In this document: piece by piece, positions 12,477 to 20,321 of the stretch
Numbering within the stretch: position 1 is the stretch's first letter
How the letters are laid out: every line of letters starts with the position of its first letter
Position numbers and translations under genes: made by a program
DNA from: an uncultured Clostridium sp.
GTDB lineage: Bacteria; Bacillota; Clostridia; Lachnospirales; Lachnospiraceae
DNA: 20,321 bases
Direction: 5' to 3'
Assembly: GCA_900547035.1 (NCBI GenBank)
Contig: URFM01000057.1
Location: forward strand, 1-20,321
The notes under the pieces: model-generated
Databases searched by the model: none
What the model was told of the DNA's origin: nothing
What the model saw: the letters and a program-made list of their open reading frames with translations, nothing else

Positions 12477-14594
12477 ATGCTGAAGGAAATTAAAATTGGC
12501 GACAGACTTGTCCTGTTTGGGAAACTTTACCGTATTCTGATTAAACACAGGGGACTTATTCTGATGATCGAGATGAACGTGGATAAGATGATTTTCAAAT
12601 GGGAGCATGAGACGGTCCTTTCCGCTTTTCTCAATCGGGATGAAGCTGTAATTGATACAAGTGAGGAAGCACGATATCCCATTGAACACCTTACCGACGA
12701 TGAAAAAGCGAGTATTCGGATGAAGCGGGACTATATTGAAGATATGTTGGATAAATTGTACCCGAACTGGGATGACCTGGCAAAGAAAAGGACAAAACCG
12801 GAACTGTTAAAACTGATTGATCAATTTATCTGTACTCCTAAGTATGTCCGAAAAAAAGTAAGGGAATATCTTCAGTCAGGAAGAAATGAATACTCCTTGA
12901 TGGATCGAAGGAAAATGATTGACCATAGCGGTTGTTCAATGGTTAAGCTTCGCGGCGCAAAACCAAAATACTATGATCCCAATCGTATAGAGAACGATGA
13001 AAAATTAAAATCAATTTATGATGAGTATTTTGCCCAGTTCCTGAACAGCAGCGAAAAGCTGACGATACAGGCCGTATATGATGAAATGGTAGCGGAGCAT
13101 TTTGAAAATACGGCACTGGCACCTCCTACATATCGCCGTTTTAATTACTACGTCAATCGGAGACTGGAGGAAAATAACATGACCTTGAAGCAGGCAAAGA
13201 TGAATGCCAGGGAAAGACGCAATAATCATCGGCTGCTCAAAGGAAACGCTCAGTCCGGAGTCTATTATCCGGGACAGATGCTGGAGATCGATGCAGTGGA
13301 GCTGGACAATTACAACGTATCCCTTCGGAACCGCAGCCAGCTTGTTGGGAAGGGCGTTATGTACTGCGCGGTGGATGTGTACAGCTGCTGTTTGGTGGCC
13401 TGCTGGATCGGATTTGAAAATAACAGTATTACGGGGATAACGGATCTTCTGTACACCCTGCTGGACGATCATACGGAAGAAGCGGCAAGATATGGAGTGG
13501 AGCTGACGCCGGAACTTTTCCCGTCCCGCTTTATCCCGACCTCCATCCGGACGGACCATGGCGCGGAGTATGAATCAAAGGAGTTTTCCCGTATGTGCAA
13601 GGAGATGGGAATTAACCATCATTTTGTTGCACCGGCTACCGGAAGCCTTAAAGGTACGGTGGAGCAGTTTTTCCATCAGTTCCAGACCCTGATGAAATCG
13701 CAGCTTGTGGATGCGGGAGAGACCTACAGACGGTACAATTCCAATCACAAGCAAAAGGCAGTCCTTACCATTGAGGAAAGCCGCAGCATGATGTACCAGT
13801 TCGTGAAATATTTTAACCGCCAGATCCGCCCGAATTATCCCTATACCAGGGAGATGATCGAAAGCGGAATTGCTCAATGCCCCATGGCAATCTGGGAATA
13901 CGGCATTCGGAATATCCAATCGCCGAGGCAGGTGACGGATAAAAACAGGGACATGCTGTATTTCGCCCTGTTAAGAAATGATATTCCGTTCCGTGCTTCG
14001 GGGAAAGGCATTTCCTACAAGGGATTGTATTACTGGGATGAGAGCAGCTGGTTTCTGGAACTGAGCATGAAGATGAACCGGGAAGAAAAGAAGTCGATAA
14101 AGATTTCCGGAATCCGCTACGATCCGCGTCTGGTGGACCGGATTTACCGGATGGAAAACGGCAGGCTGATCACGATCCCGCTGAGTTTTCTAAGAGATGA
14201 GCAGAAGAGCTTCCTGGGAATGTCGTGGAAAGAATATCTGGAACTGTATGAGATGAAGAAGGAGAATGAGGCGGCCTACCGTCCGATCAATGACCAGTAC
14301 AGGCGGGAAGCGAAAAAGGAAACCCGGAAAATCGTGGATGCGGCAAAAGCGGCGAAGGCCTTGGGCAGTCCGGAATCCAAAGGGAAAAACAAGACCACGG
14401 AGATTCGGGCGGCGCGGAAAGAGGATGGCAGGGAGCTCGTAAGGCGGGATGCGGATGCCAAAGGCAAGCTGCTGCTTCCGGAAACGGAAGTTCCGGAGCC
14501 GGCTGCCGTTGAAATCAGGCAGGAGGCCCCCATGCAGCCCGCTTCCATGGAAGAATTCCTCAAAATGACGGAAGAACTCTCAAAATTCAATTAA
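12477..14594 (+). CDS. tnsB: TnsB-like DDE transposase
   Basis: A 705-residue protein, the usual size of TnsB. It binds the element ends and joins their 3' ends to the target. The RNase H-like core has Asp272 (MLEIDAVEL), Asp360 (IRTDHGAEY) and Glu396 (GTVEQFF), with 35 residues between the last two, as expected of an active DDE enzyme. N-terminal residues 90-250 contain the helical DNA-binding domains. The last 100 residues are a charged, alanine-rich linker ending in a short hydrophobic tail (MEEFLKMTEEL); in Tn7 the corresponding tail contacts TnsC. GGAGG lies before ATG 12477. It is followed 14 bases later by tnsC. Confidence 0.95.
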   Translation: MLKEIKIGDRLVLFGKLYRILIKHRGLILMIEMNVDKMIFKWEHETVLSAFLNRDEAVIDTSEEARYPIEHLTDDEKASIRMKRDYIEDMLDKLYPNWDDLAKKRTKPELLKLIDQFICTPKYVRKKVREYLQSGRNEYSLMDRRKMIDHSGCSMVKLRGAKPKYYDPNRIENDEKLKSIYDEYFAQFLNSSEKLTIQAVYDEMVAEHFENTALAPPTYRRFNYYVNRRLEENNMTLKQAKMNARERRNNHRLLKGNAQSGVYYPGQMLEIDAVELDNYNVSLRNRSQLVGKGVMYCAVDVYSCCLVACWIGFENNSITGITDLLYTLLDDHTEEAARYGVELTPELFPSRFIPTSIRTDHGAEYESKEFSRMCKEMGINHHFVAPATGSLKGTVEQFFHQFQTLMKSQLVDAGETYRRYNSNHKQKAVLTIEESRSMMYQFVKYFNRQIRPNYPYTREMIESGIAQCPMAIWEYGIRNIQSPRQVTDKNRDMLYFALLRNDIPFRASGKGISYKGLYYWDESSWFLELSMKMNREEKKSIKISGIRYDPRLVDRIYRMENGRLITIPLSFLRDEQKSFLGMSWKEYLELYEMKKENEAAYRPINDQYRREAKKETRKIVDAAKAAKALGSPESKGKNKTTEIRAARKEDGRELVRRDADAKGKLLLPETEVPEPAAVEIRQEAPMQPASMEEFLKMTEELSKFN

Positions 14595-14608
14595 CGGAGG
14601 TGATATGG

Positions 14609-16240
14609 ATGAAGAAAATCCGGAATTTTAATCTTTCGTATGTTTCGCGTGACGCTGCTCAGTATGATGCAAGGCTCTTGGATGAAAACGATGTTGTGGC
14701 GGCACGGTACCGCAGGTATGATGGGTATGAAAATAATCCCAATATATGCGCTCTTCCGGAAGAAGAGGATATGCAGGGACTGTACAGAAGCCATGCCGTT
14801 CCCCTTCCGGGATATGACAGCCGGCTGGTTCCAAAAATGGGGACGGAAGAAAGGCAGAGGATCCTGTTTGGGATCAAGGATGTGAGGCTTCCCCTCCCGT
14901 TTCATGCAAGTGTTGAGTCCACGCTCCACAACTGCCTGATCCGCAGCTATGCCAACCGTGAATACAGGCTTGCGGAGACCGGGAAGACTGCAGAGATCGT
15001 CCTGGACGGGCATATGGTATCGACGGCCATGTGCTCCCGCCGGAATGACCTGATGAGCACCCCTCCCGCCTTTTCCGTCATCGGGACGGCTGGCTCCGGA
15101 AAAACGTCGGCCATCCGGCTGACGCTGCGGAAGTTCCCGAAGGTTATCATTCATGAATTGGATGAGGTTTCCTATATCCAGATTCCAATCGTGCTTCTTA
15201 CCGCTCCGGCCAACAGCAACCTGAAGGCGCTGTTCATACAGTTCGGCCAGCAGATGGATGACCTTCTGGGCCAGGATTCATATTACAGCGAAATGTTTTC
15301 GAAGCAGACAAGCAATGTCGGACGGGCGAGCAATATGATGACGCAGATCATAAAGAAATTTTCCATAGGCATGATTATCATTGACGAGATTCAGCAGATG
15401 GACTTTAAGGCAAATTCCGCAAAATCCTTTGAGAACTTTCTGGCCATAACCTCGAACAGCGGGGTTGCCCTGTGCTGTATCGGCACGCCGGACGCCATGG
15501 ACAAGATTGCCGGGGATCTGAGAATATACCGGCGCATCGCGGGGATCACGGTAAAGGCGGACGAGTACTGTATGGAGAGGGAATACGTGAAGCAGCTGGT
15601 GTCCGTACTGTGGCAGTATCAGTTTACGGAGATTCCCGTTCCGTTTTCTGATGGAACGGCGGAGCTGATTGCGGATCTGTCCGGAGGCTCCATTGACGCG
15701 ATTACCACTATCTGCTTTACCATCCAGAGACACGCCATACTCCGAAACTGCCCGGAAAAGATGGACTGCGAGTATCTGAGGGGGCTGCTTACCACCAGGG
15801 AACTGGAAAAGATGGGCGCCATGATCCGTGTGTCCAGGGACAAAAACCTGAAAGGACGTCTGGATTACCGCACTTCCATCCGGGGAGAGGGAGAAAACAG
15901 CGAATATCAAAAGAAGGAAGCGGAGTTAAAGGGCATGCTGAATGCAAAATCCTATGGCCGGGTTGCGGACATGGCGGCAGTTCGAAGCAGCATTATGAAC
16001 GTATTTGACATTTACAGTGAGGCGATGATCAGCGCGGCATACGAAGAGGCGGAAAAAGAAGAGGGCTTTGCGGAGCTGCCGGTATCGGATAAAACAAAGG
16101 CCGTGATGGGTGTTTTGAAAAAAATGAGGATCCCAGGCCGGAAGAAGAGGGCCGGAAAGAAAGAGGAAAAGAGTCCCAGACCGGTCTTAAGCGATGAGGA
16201 ACTGATGGAAGACATGAAGAAAGCGGCGGGAGGAATCTAA
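14609..16240 (+). CDS. tnsC: TnsC-like AAA+ ATPase, target-selection regulator
   Basis: A 543-residue protein, near the length of Tn7 TnsC and far longer than the short TnsC of type V-K CRISPR transposons. It should form ATP-dependent filaments on DNA that connect the target-recognition protein to TnsA and TnsB. The Walker A motif GTAGSGKT is at 159-166 and Walker B IGMIIIDEIQQM has Asp259-Glu260. The N-terminal 120 residues would contact TniQ, and the lysine-rich C terminus (RIPGRKKRAGKKEEK) is a plausible TnsA/TnsB contact. GGAGG (14596-14600) precedes ATG 14609, chosen over GTG 14600. It ends flush with the next start. Confidence 0.95.
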   Translation: MKKIRNFNLSYVSRDAAQYDARLLDENDVVAARYRRYDGYENNPNICALPEEEDMQGLYRSHAVPLPGYDSRLVPKMGTEERQRILFGIKDVRLPLPFHASVESTLHNCLIRSYANREYRLAETGKTAEIVLDGHMVSTAMCSRRNDLMSTPPAFSVIGTAGSGKTSAIRLTLRKFPKVIIHELDEVSYIQIPIVLLTAPANSNLKALFIQFGQQMDDLLGQDSYYSEMFSKQTSNVGRASNMMTQIIKKFSIGMIIIDEIQQMDFKANSAKSFENFLAITSNSGVALCCIGTPDAMDKIAGDLRIYRRIAGITVKADEYCMEREYVKQLVSVLWQYQFTEIPVPFSDGTAELIADLSGGSIDAITTICFTIQRHAILRNCPEKMDCEYLRGLLTTRELEKMGAMIRVSRDKNLKGRLDYRTSIRGEGENSEYQKKEAELKGMLNAKSYGRVADMAAVRSSIMNVFDIYSEAMISAAYEEAEKEEGFAELPVSDKTKAVMGVLKKMRIPGRKKRAGKKEEKSPRPVLSDEELMEDMKKAAGGI

Positions 16241-18223
16241 ATGCTGTCTTATTGTGAAAAGCCATATGAAGGGGAACTGCTTTACGGGTTTGCGTTGCGC
16301 ATGTACCGGCATAATGAGGAACCGGAATCTTTTCGGCGGTTTGCTTTCCGCAACTTTGGCATCGGGTACGGCACGGGAAGGGGCACCAAAATCCTATACG
16401 ATTATGTCACGGACGCGGAACGGGCAGCGGCCGAAAACATAAGGCTCCGTTCCTTTCCGGATATACGGCGTCTGGTGTTTGAAATGCTGCCGACGGGGGC
16501 AATCCTTCCGTTCATGCGTTTTTCCCATCAGGCCAGGTATATGGAAGCCGTCCTGCACGGCGCCCATAATTTCATCCGGCCGGTGAGGACGACAAGAAGC
16601 CTTCCCTATCTCAAGCTCTGTCCGGACTGCATGAGGGAGGATATAAAACGGTATGGGGAAGCTTATTACCACGCGGAACACCATATGCCCGGAATGAAGA
16701 TTTGCCCGAAACATTTGTGCCCCCTGAAAACGGTCCGCACGGAGAAGGCGGAGGATTTATGGGAACAGGAAAATGCTTTCCGCACCGACGGGGAGGAGGC
16801 CATGGAGGCCATGAGGACGGAAATTCTCCGCAGCGGATTCCTGGCGGGGCTTTACCGGGAATCGCCCTATACCGATTTCACGGAGATCATCCGAAGCGTC
16901 CAGAATCAAATCCAGAAAGAAGGCCTTACGGTGTCGGAGGCATATGAACGGATCAGGGAACGGTACGGCATGCAGTGTACTTTTAACGGCATGGATCGAT
17001 TTGAATTGTTTCTCCAGAGGCAGGTAAAGGATGGGGAGTGTCTGCTCCAGGCCGCCGAAACATATCTTACGGTCCGGGAAATGGGCGCGGACACTGCGGG
17101 GCAGGAGCGGGCGCTGCAGACGGAGCTGCGGGGGAGATTTGAACTCCTTTCCGATTTTGGGGTGATCGTAAAGCTGAAATGCGGCTGCGGCCGCGAATTT
17201 TACACGCATCCTTACGCTTTGCTCATGGGACTTGGCTGTCCGAGCTGCGATGAAAAGCTGTCCCCGGAAGAACTTGCCAACCGGATGCTCTCCAGGCTGG
17301 GAGACGGAAAATACCATACGGATTATGTCCCCGAAAAGATCAAGGCGTGCAGGGTTATCCATGATACCTGCGGAGCTTACAGGGATGATTTTTATGACAT
17401 CGTGTTTGGGGAGAAACGCTGCAAATGTGAAGTGGTGCTCAGTCTGGACGAATATCAGGACCTGATTGATAAGAAACGTCGGGAGTTTTTGGCGGAATCC
17501 TTCGTGGAAGATCCTTCCGGGAGAAAGATACGGATCAGGCATAAAAAATGCGGCGGGGTTTTTGACGTAAAGCCGGTGTACTTTCTTCCTAATCGCACCT
17601 GCCGTATCTGCAGCCCGCGATACGTGCCGTCCTTATCCGTTGACCAGGCCATGGAGGCGCTTACCGGGAAGGAGTACGCCAGGATATCGCCCTACGGGGG
17701 ATACCGGGATAAGATGCTGGTACGCCATGCGTCCTGCGGCACCTGGTTTGCGATAACGCCGGACGGCTTCCGGGAGGGATACCGCTGTCCGCTCTGTACT
17801 CCGGTGAATTGGCCGAGGGAATATGTGGAGCAGGCGGTACGTGACTGCACGGATGGCCTGTACAATGTGGAGGAAATCCAAAGAGACCGGGTAACGGTCC
17901 GGTGTGCGGACGGTACCGTATTCCATAAATCCAGAAGCTTTATTATCCAGGAATTGATCCGGCCCACACCGTCCGCCGTATTCCGCTTTCGGTCATCCAG
18001 GCCGGAAACGCTGATCAACGACCGGTTTACGGTGTTTGACCGGGCCAGGGAGACATGTGAAAGGAAAGGGCACTGGATTGCGGAGGATATTTCCGGAATC
18101 AGTCATGGAGCAAGAAGGAGTATTTGCCGGTGGCTCAATGACAACGGTTATCTGAAAAGAGTGGAAAAGGGGGTATATGTCCTGGGAGAAAAGGCGTATC
18201 CCCCAGAGAACAATAAAAAGTAA
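16241..18223 (+). CDS. tniQ: TniQ/TnsD-family target selector with four zinc-ribbon repeats
   Basis: A 660-residue protein. Residues 1-160 are a TniQ domain with ligands Cys127, Cys130, His144, His147/148, Cys155 and His158 (CPDC ... YYHAEHHMPGMKICPKH). Residues 314-519 hold four zinc-ribbon-like repeats: KCGCG ... CPSC, HDTCG ... CKC, HKKCG ... CRIC and HASCG ... CPLC. A fifth, cysteine-poor copy may follow. Residues about 590-650 look like a winged helix (ISHGARRSICRWLNDNGYLKR). TniQ/TnsD proteins bind a target sequence and recruit TnsC; the repeats are the likely sequence readers. ATG 16241 follows the tnsC stop directly with GGAGGAATCTAA between. The chromosomal target cannot be deduced. 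Confidence 0.9.
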   Translation: MLSYCEKPYEGELLYGFALRMYRHNEEPESFRRFAFRNFGIGYGTGRGTKILYDYVTDAERAAAENIRLRSFPDIRRLVFEMLPTGAILPFMRFSHQARYMEAVLHGAHNFIRPVRTTRSLPYLKLCPDCMREDIKRYGEAYYHAEHHMPGMKICPKHLCPLKTVRTEKAEDLWEQENAFRTDGEEAMEAMRTEILRSGFLAGLYRESPYTDFTEIIRSVQNQIQKEGLTVSEAYERIRERYGMQCTFNGMDRFELFLQRQVKDGECLLQAAETYLTVREMGADTAGQERALQTELRGRFELLSDFGVIVKLKCGCGREFYTHPYALLMGLGCPSCDEKLSPEELANRMLSRLGDGKYHTDYVPEKIKACRVIHDTCGAYRDDFYDIVFGEKRCKCEVVLSLDEYQDLIDKKRREFLAESFVEDPSGRKIRIRHKKCGGVFDVKPVYFLPNRTCRICSPRYVPSLSVDQAMEALTGKEYARISPYGGYRDKMLVRHASCGTWFAITPDGFREGYRCPLCTPVNWPREYVEQAVRDCTDGLYNVEEIQRDRVTVRCADGTVFHKSRSFIIQELIRPTPSAVFRFRSSRPETLINDRFTVFDRARETCERKGHWIAEDISGISHGARRSICRWLNDNGYLKRVEKGVYVLGEKAYPPENNKK

Positions 18224-18234
18224 CATCTGTTTCC

Positions 18235-18262
18235 GGGTCTCCTGAGAAGGGAGGCCCTTTTT
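18235..18262 (+). terminator. Terminator after tnsABC-tniQ
   Basis: GGGTCTCC (18235-18242) pairs with GGAGGCCC (18250-18257), including one GU pair, and five T follow (18258-18262). It lies 12 bases after the first tniQ stop and before the second TniQ-like gene, so it should end the tnsABC-tniQ transcript or reduce readthrough. Confidence 0.8.
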
Positions 18263-18324
18263 GTGCGGCAATTGCAGGCAGACGGACCATAATATAAGAA
18301 ACAAAACTTATGGGAGGGAAGCCT

Positions 18325-20321
18325 ATGCTGTTGCCGCGTGTATTAAAAATCCAGGATGATGAATTGCTCTACGGATGGTATGAGCGCATCCTGCAGGAAA
18401 ACCGGATCGAGGGAAATAAAGGCGAGGAAACACGCTTTTTCCGGACGTTTTTCAACCCCAGGGAAGATGCGGAAATCAGGGGAACGATTCGATACGACTA
18501 TATACTGAATCTGGAGCGGCTCTGCAGCCTGCACGCTCTTCACAGGAAGTTCCCAAGCGTGGAGGAATTTCTTAGGTTCCATACGGATTATTACGCTATG
18601 CTGCCGCTGCGGACGTTTGGGGAGCAGGTAAAACTGGCGGAGTTCATTTTGCGGCCCCGCACGGACAGGAAGACCTGTATTTCCACATGCCAGACAGAGA
18701 TTACGGAACTGCATGCAAGGGAGGGCAGCTGGTACCTTCGTGTGGAGGACCAGCTGCCGGGTGTCCGTGTCCATAACGGAAAGCCGCTGGTTCGCTGCCG
18801 GGTAATGGAAGGCAGGATTGTCAGGGAAGAACCGTTAAAACTGAAGGGCGGTATGGAGGTTGAGGAGCGTCTCAGCCGCTTCGTAAAGGAAATGTATCGG
18901 AAACCAGCGGCAGGAATCAGCCTTGATCAGACCAAGGAAGCTGTCCGCAGGCAGCTTGTAAAAAAAGGCTTCCACCCGGAATATCCTTATGGAGGCCTGG
19001 TATCCGGGCTAGCGGATGCGGGCTTTGCCCCGTTCTTTCAGTCGGATGACATTGCCGTCCGGATTAGGAAGCTGATGGGGCAGGACAGCATTGTAATAGA
19101 AGAAATGCTGGCATTGCTGGCTTTCCTGTTTGAGGAATATGGGGAATTTTATGAAGCGGTTCTTAAATTTCGGGATTCCGATCTTCCCTTCCTGGAGTCC
19201 TATGAGGTGTTGGAAAATTTTGAGCCGATTTTGAAGGTGCGCTGTCCGAAATGCGGAAATGAGTTCTACATTCACAAATACGGCCCTGAGATCGGCGTGG
19301 GCTGCCCGGAATGTGACCGGAGCCTGACGGATGACGCCATTGCAGAGCGCTATCTGTCACATCTGGGAGATGGAAATTATGAAATGCTGGAGCCATTCCA
19401 GGGCTTTGGAAAGCAGACAAAAATTCTCCATAAAACTTGCGGCAGTATCAGGAATGTCAATTTTTCCGATATGATCTGGGGAAGGCGGGCATGCACCTGC
19501 GAGGCCGGCGTGGACTTGGAGGAAATACAGCGTCGGATCGATCCGACAAAAACAAGGTTCTGGCTGCTGGAATATAACGGGGCAAAAGGCGAAGGCCAGC
19601 TCATTCGGGTTCAGTGCCTGTCGTGCGGCGAGGAATTTGCGATTCACTTGAAAGGTTTCCTGGACCATCCTTTCTGCCGTATCTGTAATAGCGACAACCG
19701 TTACCGAGATACATTTGAAGAAAAAGTAAGGATCCTGGGAAATGGGGAATATGACTTGATTGTTCCGTATGTGAACGAGAAAACAAAGGTAAAGATCCGG
19801 CATCACCGCTGCGGAACCGATACGGAGCTTTATCCGCCCAACTTCCTTTACGGCCAGAGATGTATTCTTTGTACGCCTGCGATCCGAAGCCGGAGTGAGT
19901 ACAGCGTCCGCTCCAATGTTTACGTGGCCATAAAAAAGGCCTGCGAGATCAACGAGGGAATCTGCTTTATTGAAGACATCCGGTCGGATTTGGATATGGA
20001 TTCAGCTAGTTTGACCTCTGCCATAGATGGGCTGATAAAAAACGGGTATCTCAGAAAGCTGTCCTGGAATACCTATTCCCTGGAGGAATATACAGCGGAC
20101 GAGATTGCGTACCGAAAGTATATTAAGAGAAATGGGAATGTGGAGGGTGTGTATGCTTACGAGTCGGCAGCTTATCATGCCGGTATTGCTGAAGAACAGC
20201 CGGAGATGGAATATATATTTACAAACATGGTGCAGTCGGAGGATTCGGTTAAGGTAAAGATTGCGGATCGGAGTTTTCGGGTCAGGAAAGCAAAATTTCC
20301 GGTAACCCAGGAGAATCAGAA
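18325..20321 (+). CDS. Second TniQ-like protein with degenerate N-terminal finger (partial, runs off window)
   Basis: ATG 18325 follows GGGAGGG and opens a frame with no stop up to the window end (665 residues seen). Its layout matches the preceding TniQ protein: DELLYGWYERIL start, four zinc-ribbon repeats from 307 to 516 (CPKCG ... CPEC, HKTCG ... CTC, CLSCG ... CRIC, HHRCG ... CILC), then a winged-helix-like segment about 545-600 (SLTSAIDGLIKNGYLRKL) and further sequence. The TniQ finger is reduced: Cys118 and Cys122 remain, but the expected His, His and final His ligands are Arg139, Asp142/Gln143 and Lys153, and the third Cys is His150. It may recognise another target or assist the first TniQ. 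Confidence 0.85.
   Translation, partial: MLLPRVLKIQDDELLYGWYERILQENRIEGNKGEETRFFRTFFNPREDAEIRGTIRYDYILNLERLCSLHALHRKFPSVEEFLRFHTDYYAMLPLRTFGEQVKLAEFILRPRTDRKTCISTCQTEITELHAREGSWYLRVEDQLPGVRVHNGKPLVRCRVMEGRIVREEPLKLKGGMEVEERLSRFVKEMYRKPAAGISLDQTKEAVRRQLVKKGFHPEYPYGGLVSGLADAGFAPFFQSDDIAVRIRKLMGQDSIVIEEMLALLAFLFEEYGEFYEAVLKFRDSDLPFLESYEVLENFEPILKVRCPKCGNEFYIHKYGPEIGVGCPECDRSLTDDAIAERYLSHLGDGNYEMLEPFQGFGKQTKILHKTCGSIRNVNFSDMIWGRRACTCEAGVDLEEIQRRIDPTKTRFWLLEYNGAKGEGQLIRVQCLSCGEEFAIHLKGFLDHPFCRICNSDNRYRDTFEEKVRILGNGEYDLIVPYVNEKTKVKIRHHRCGTDTELYPPNFLYGQRCILCTPAIRSRSEYSVRSNVYVAIKKACEINEGICFIEDIRSDLDMDSASLTSAIDGLIKNGYLRKLSWNTYSLEEYTADEIAYRKYIKRNGNVEGVYAYESAAYHAGIAEEQPEMEYIFTNMVQSEDSVKVKIADRSFRVRKAKFPVTQENQ

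Overview
The window looks like accessory DNA of a low-to-mid GC Clostridia genome, most probably a Lachnospiraceae-type gut bacterium. This is inferred from strong AGGAGG-type ribosome sites, the style of the small hypothetical proteins (Cys_rich_CPCC, zinc-ribbon, DUF6809/DUF6718-like), a class B sortase-like lipoprotein and a Firmicutes-style Tn7-like transposition operon. I see no rRNA, tRNA, CRISPR array or cas gene.

Region 1 (1-6160) is a loose set of mostly single genes: the tail of an upstream gene, a membrane-anchored small protein, a possible micro-ORF, two small cysteine-rich proteins, a small lipoprotein, a complete tRNA 2'-phosphotransferase (kptA, minus strand), a phage-like hypothetical protein followed by a calcineurin-like phosphoesterase, and a large mosaic lipoprotein. 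The mosaic lipoprotein contains a class B sortase fold whose catalytic histidine is arginine.

Region 2 (6167-10867) holds a small minus-strand gene and then an HTH-led operon of eight tightly packed genes of unknown function. The operon has a TTGACA-type promoter with a palindrome in its spacer, a leader with an intrinsic terminator, and an apparently frameshifted first start codon. It ends at a hairpin at 10827-10867. Two of the genes are tandem paralogs.

Region 3 (10874-20321) is a Tn7-like transposition module. The operon is tnsA (endonuclease), tnsB (DDE transposase), tnsC (AAA+ regulator) and a TniQ/TnsD protein. After a terminator comes a second, independently placed TniQ-like protein that runs off the window. 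Both TniQ-like proteins carry four zinc-ribbon repeats and a C-terminal winged-helix-like segment; the second has lost most ligands of the N-terminal TniQ zinc finger. Divergent from tnsA, across an extremely AT-rich island, is a serine-resolvase homolog whose catalytic residues are nearly all replaced.

In the working model TnsA and TnsB cut and join the ends, TnsC couples them to the target, and the two TniQ proteins recognise different targets or work as a pair. The dead resolvase is a candidate DNA-binding regulator or end/target accessory factor. The module has no Cas proteins and no recognisable TnsE in the window, so targeting is probably protein-guided. I could not place the transposon ends.
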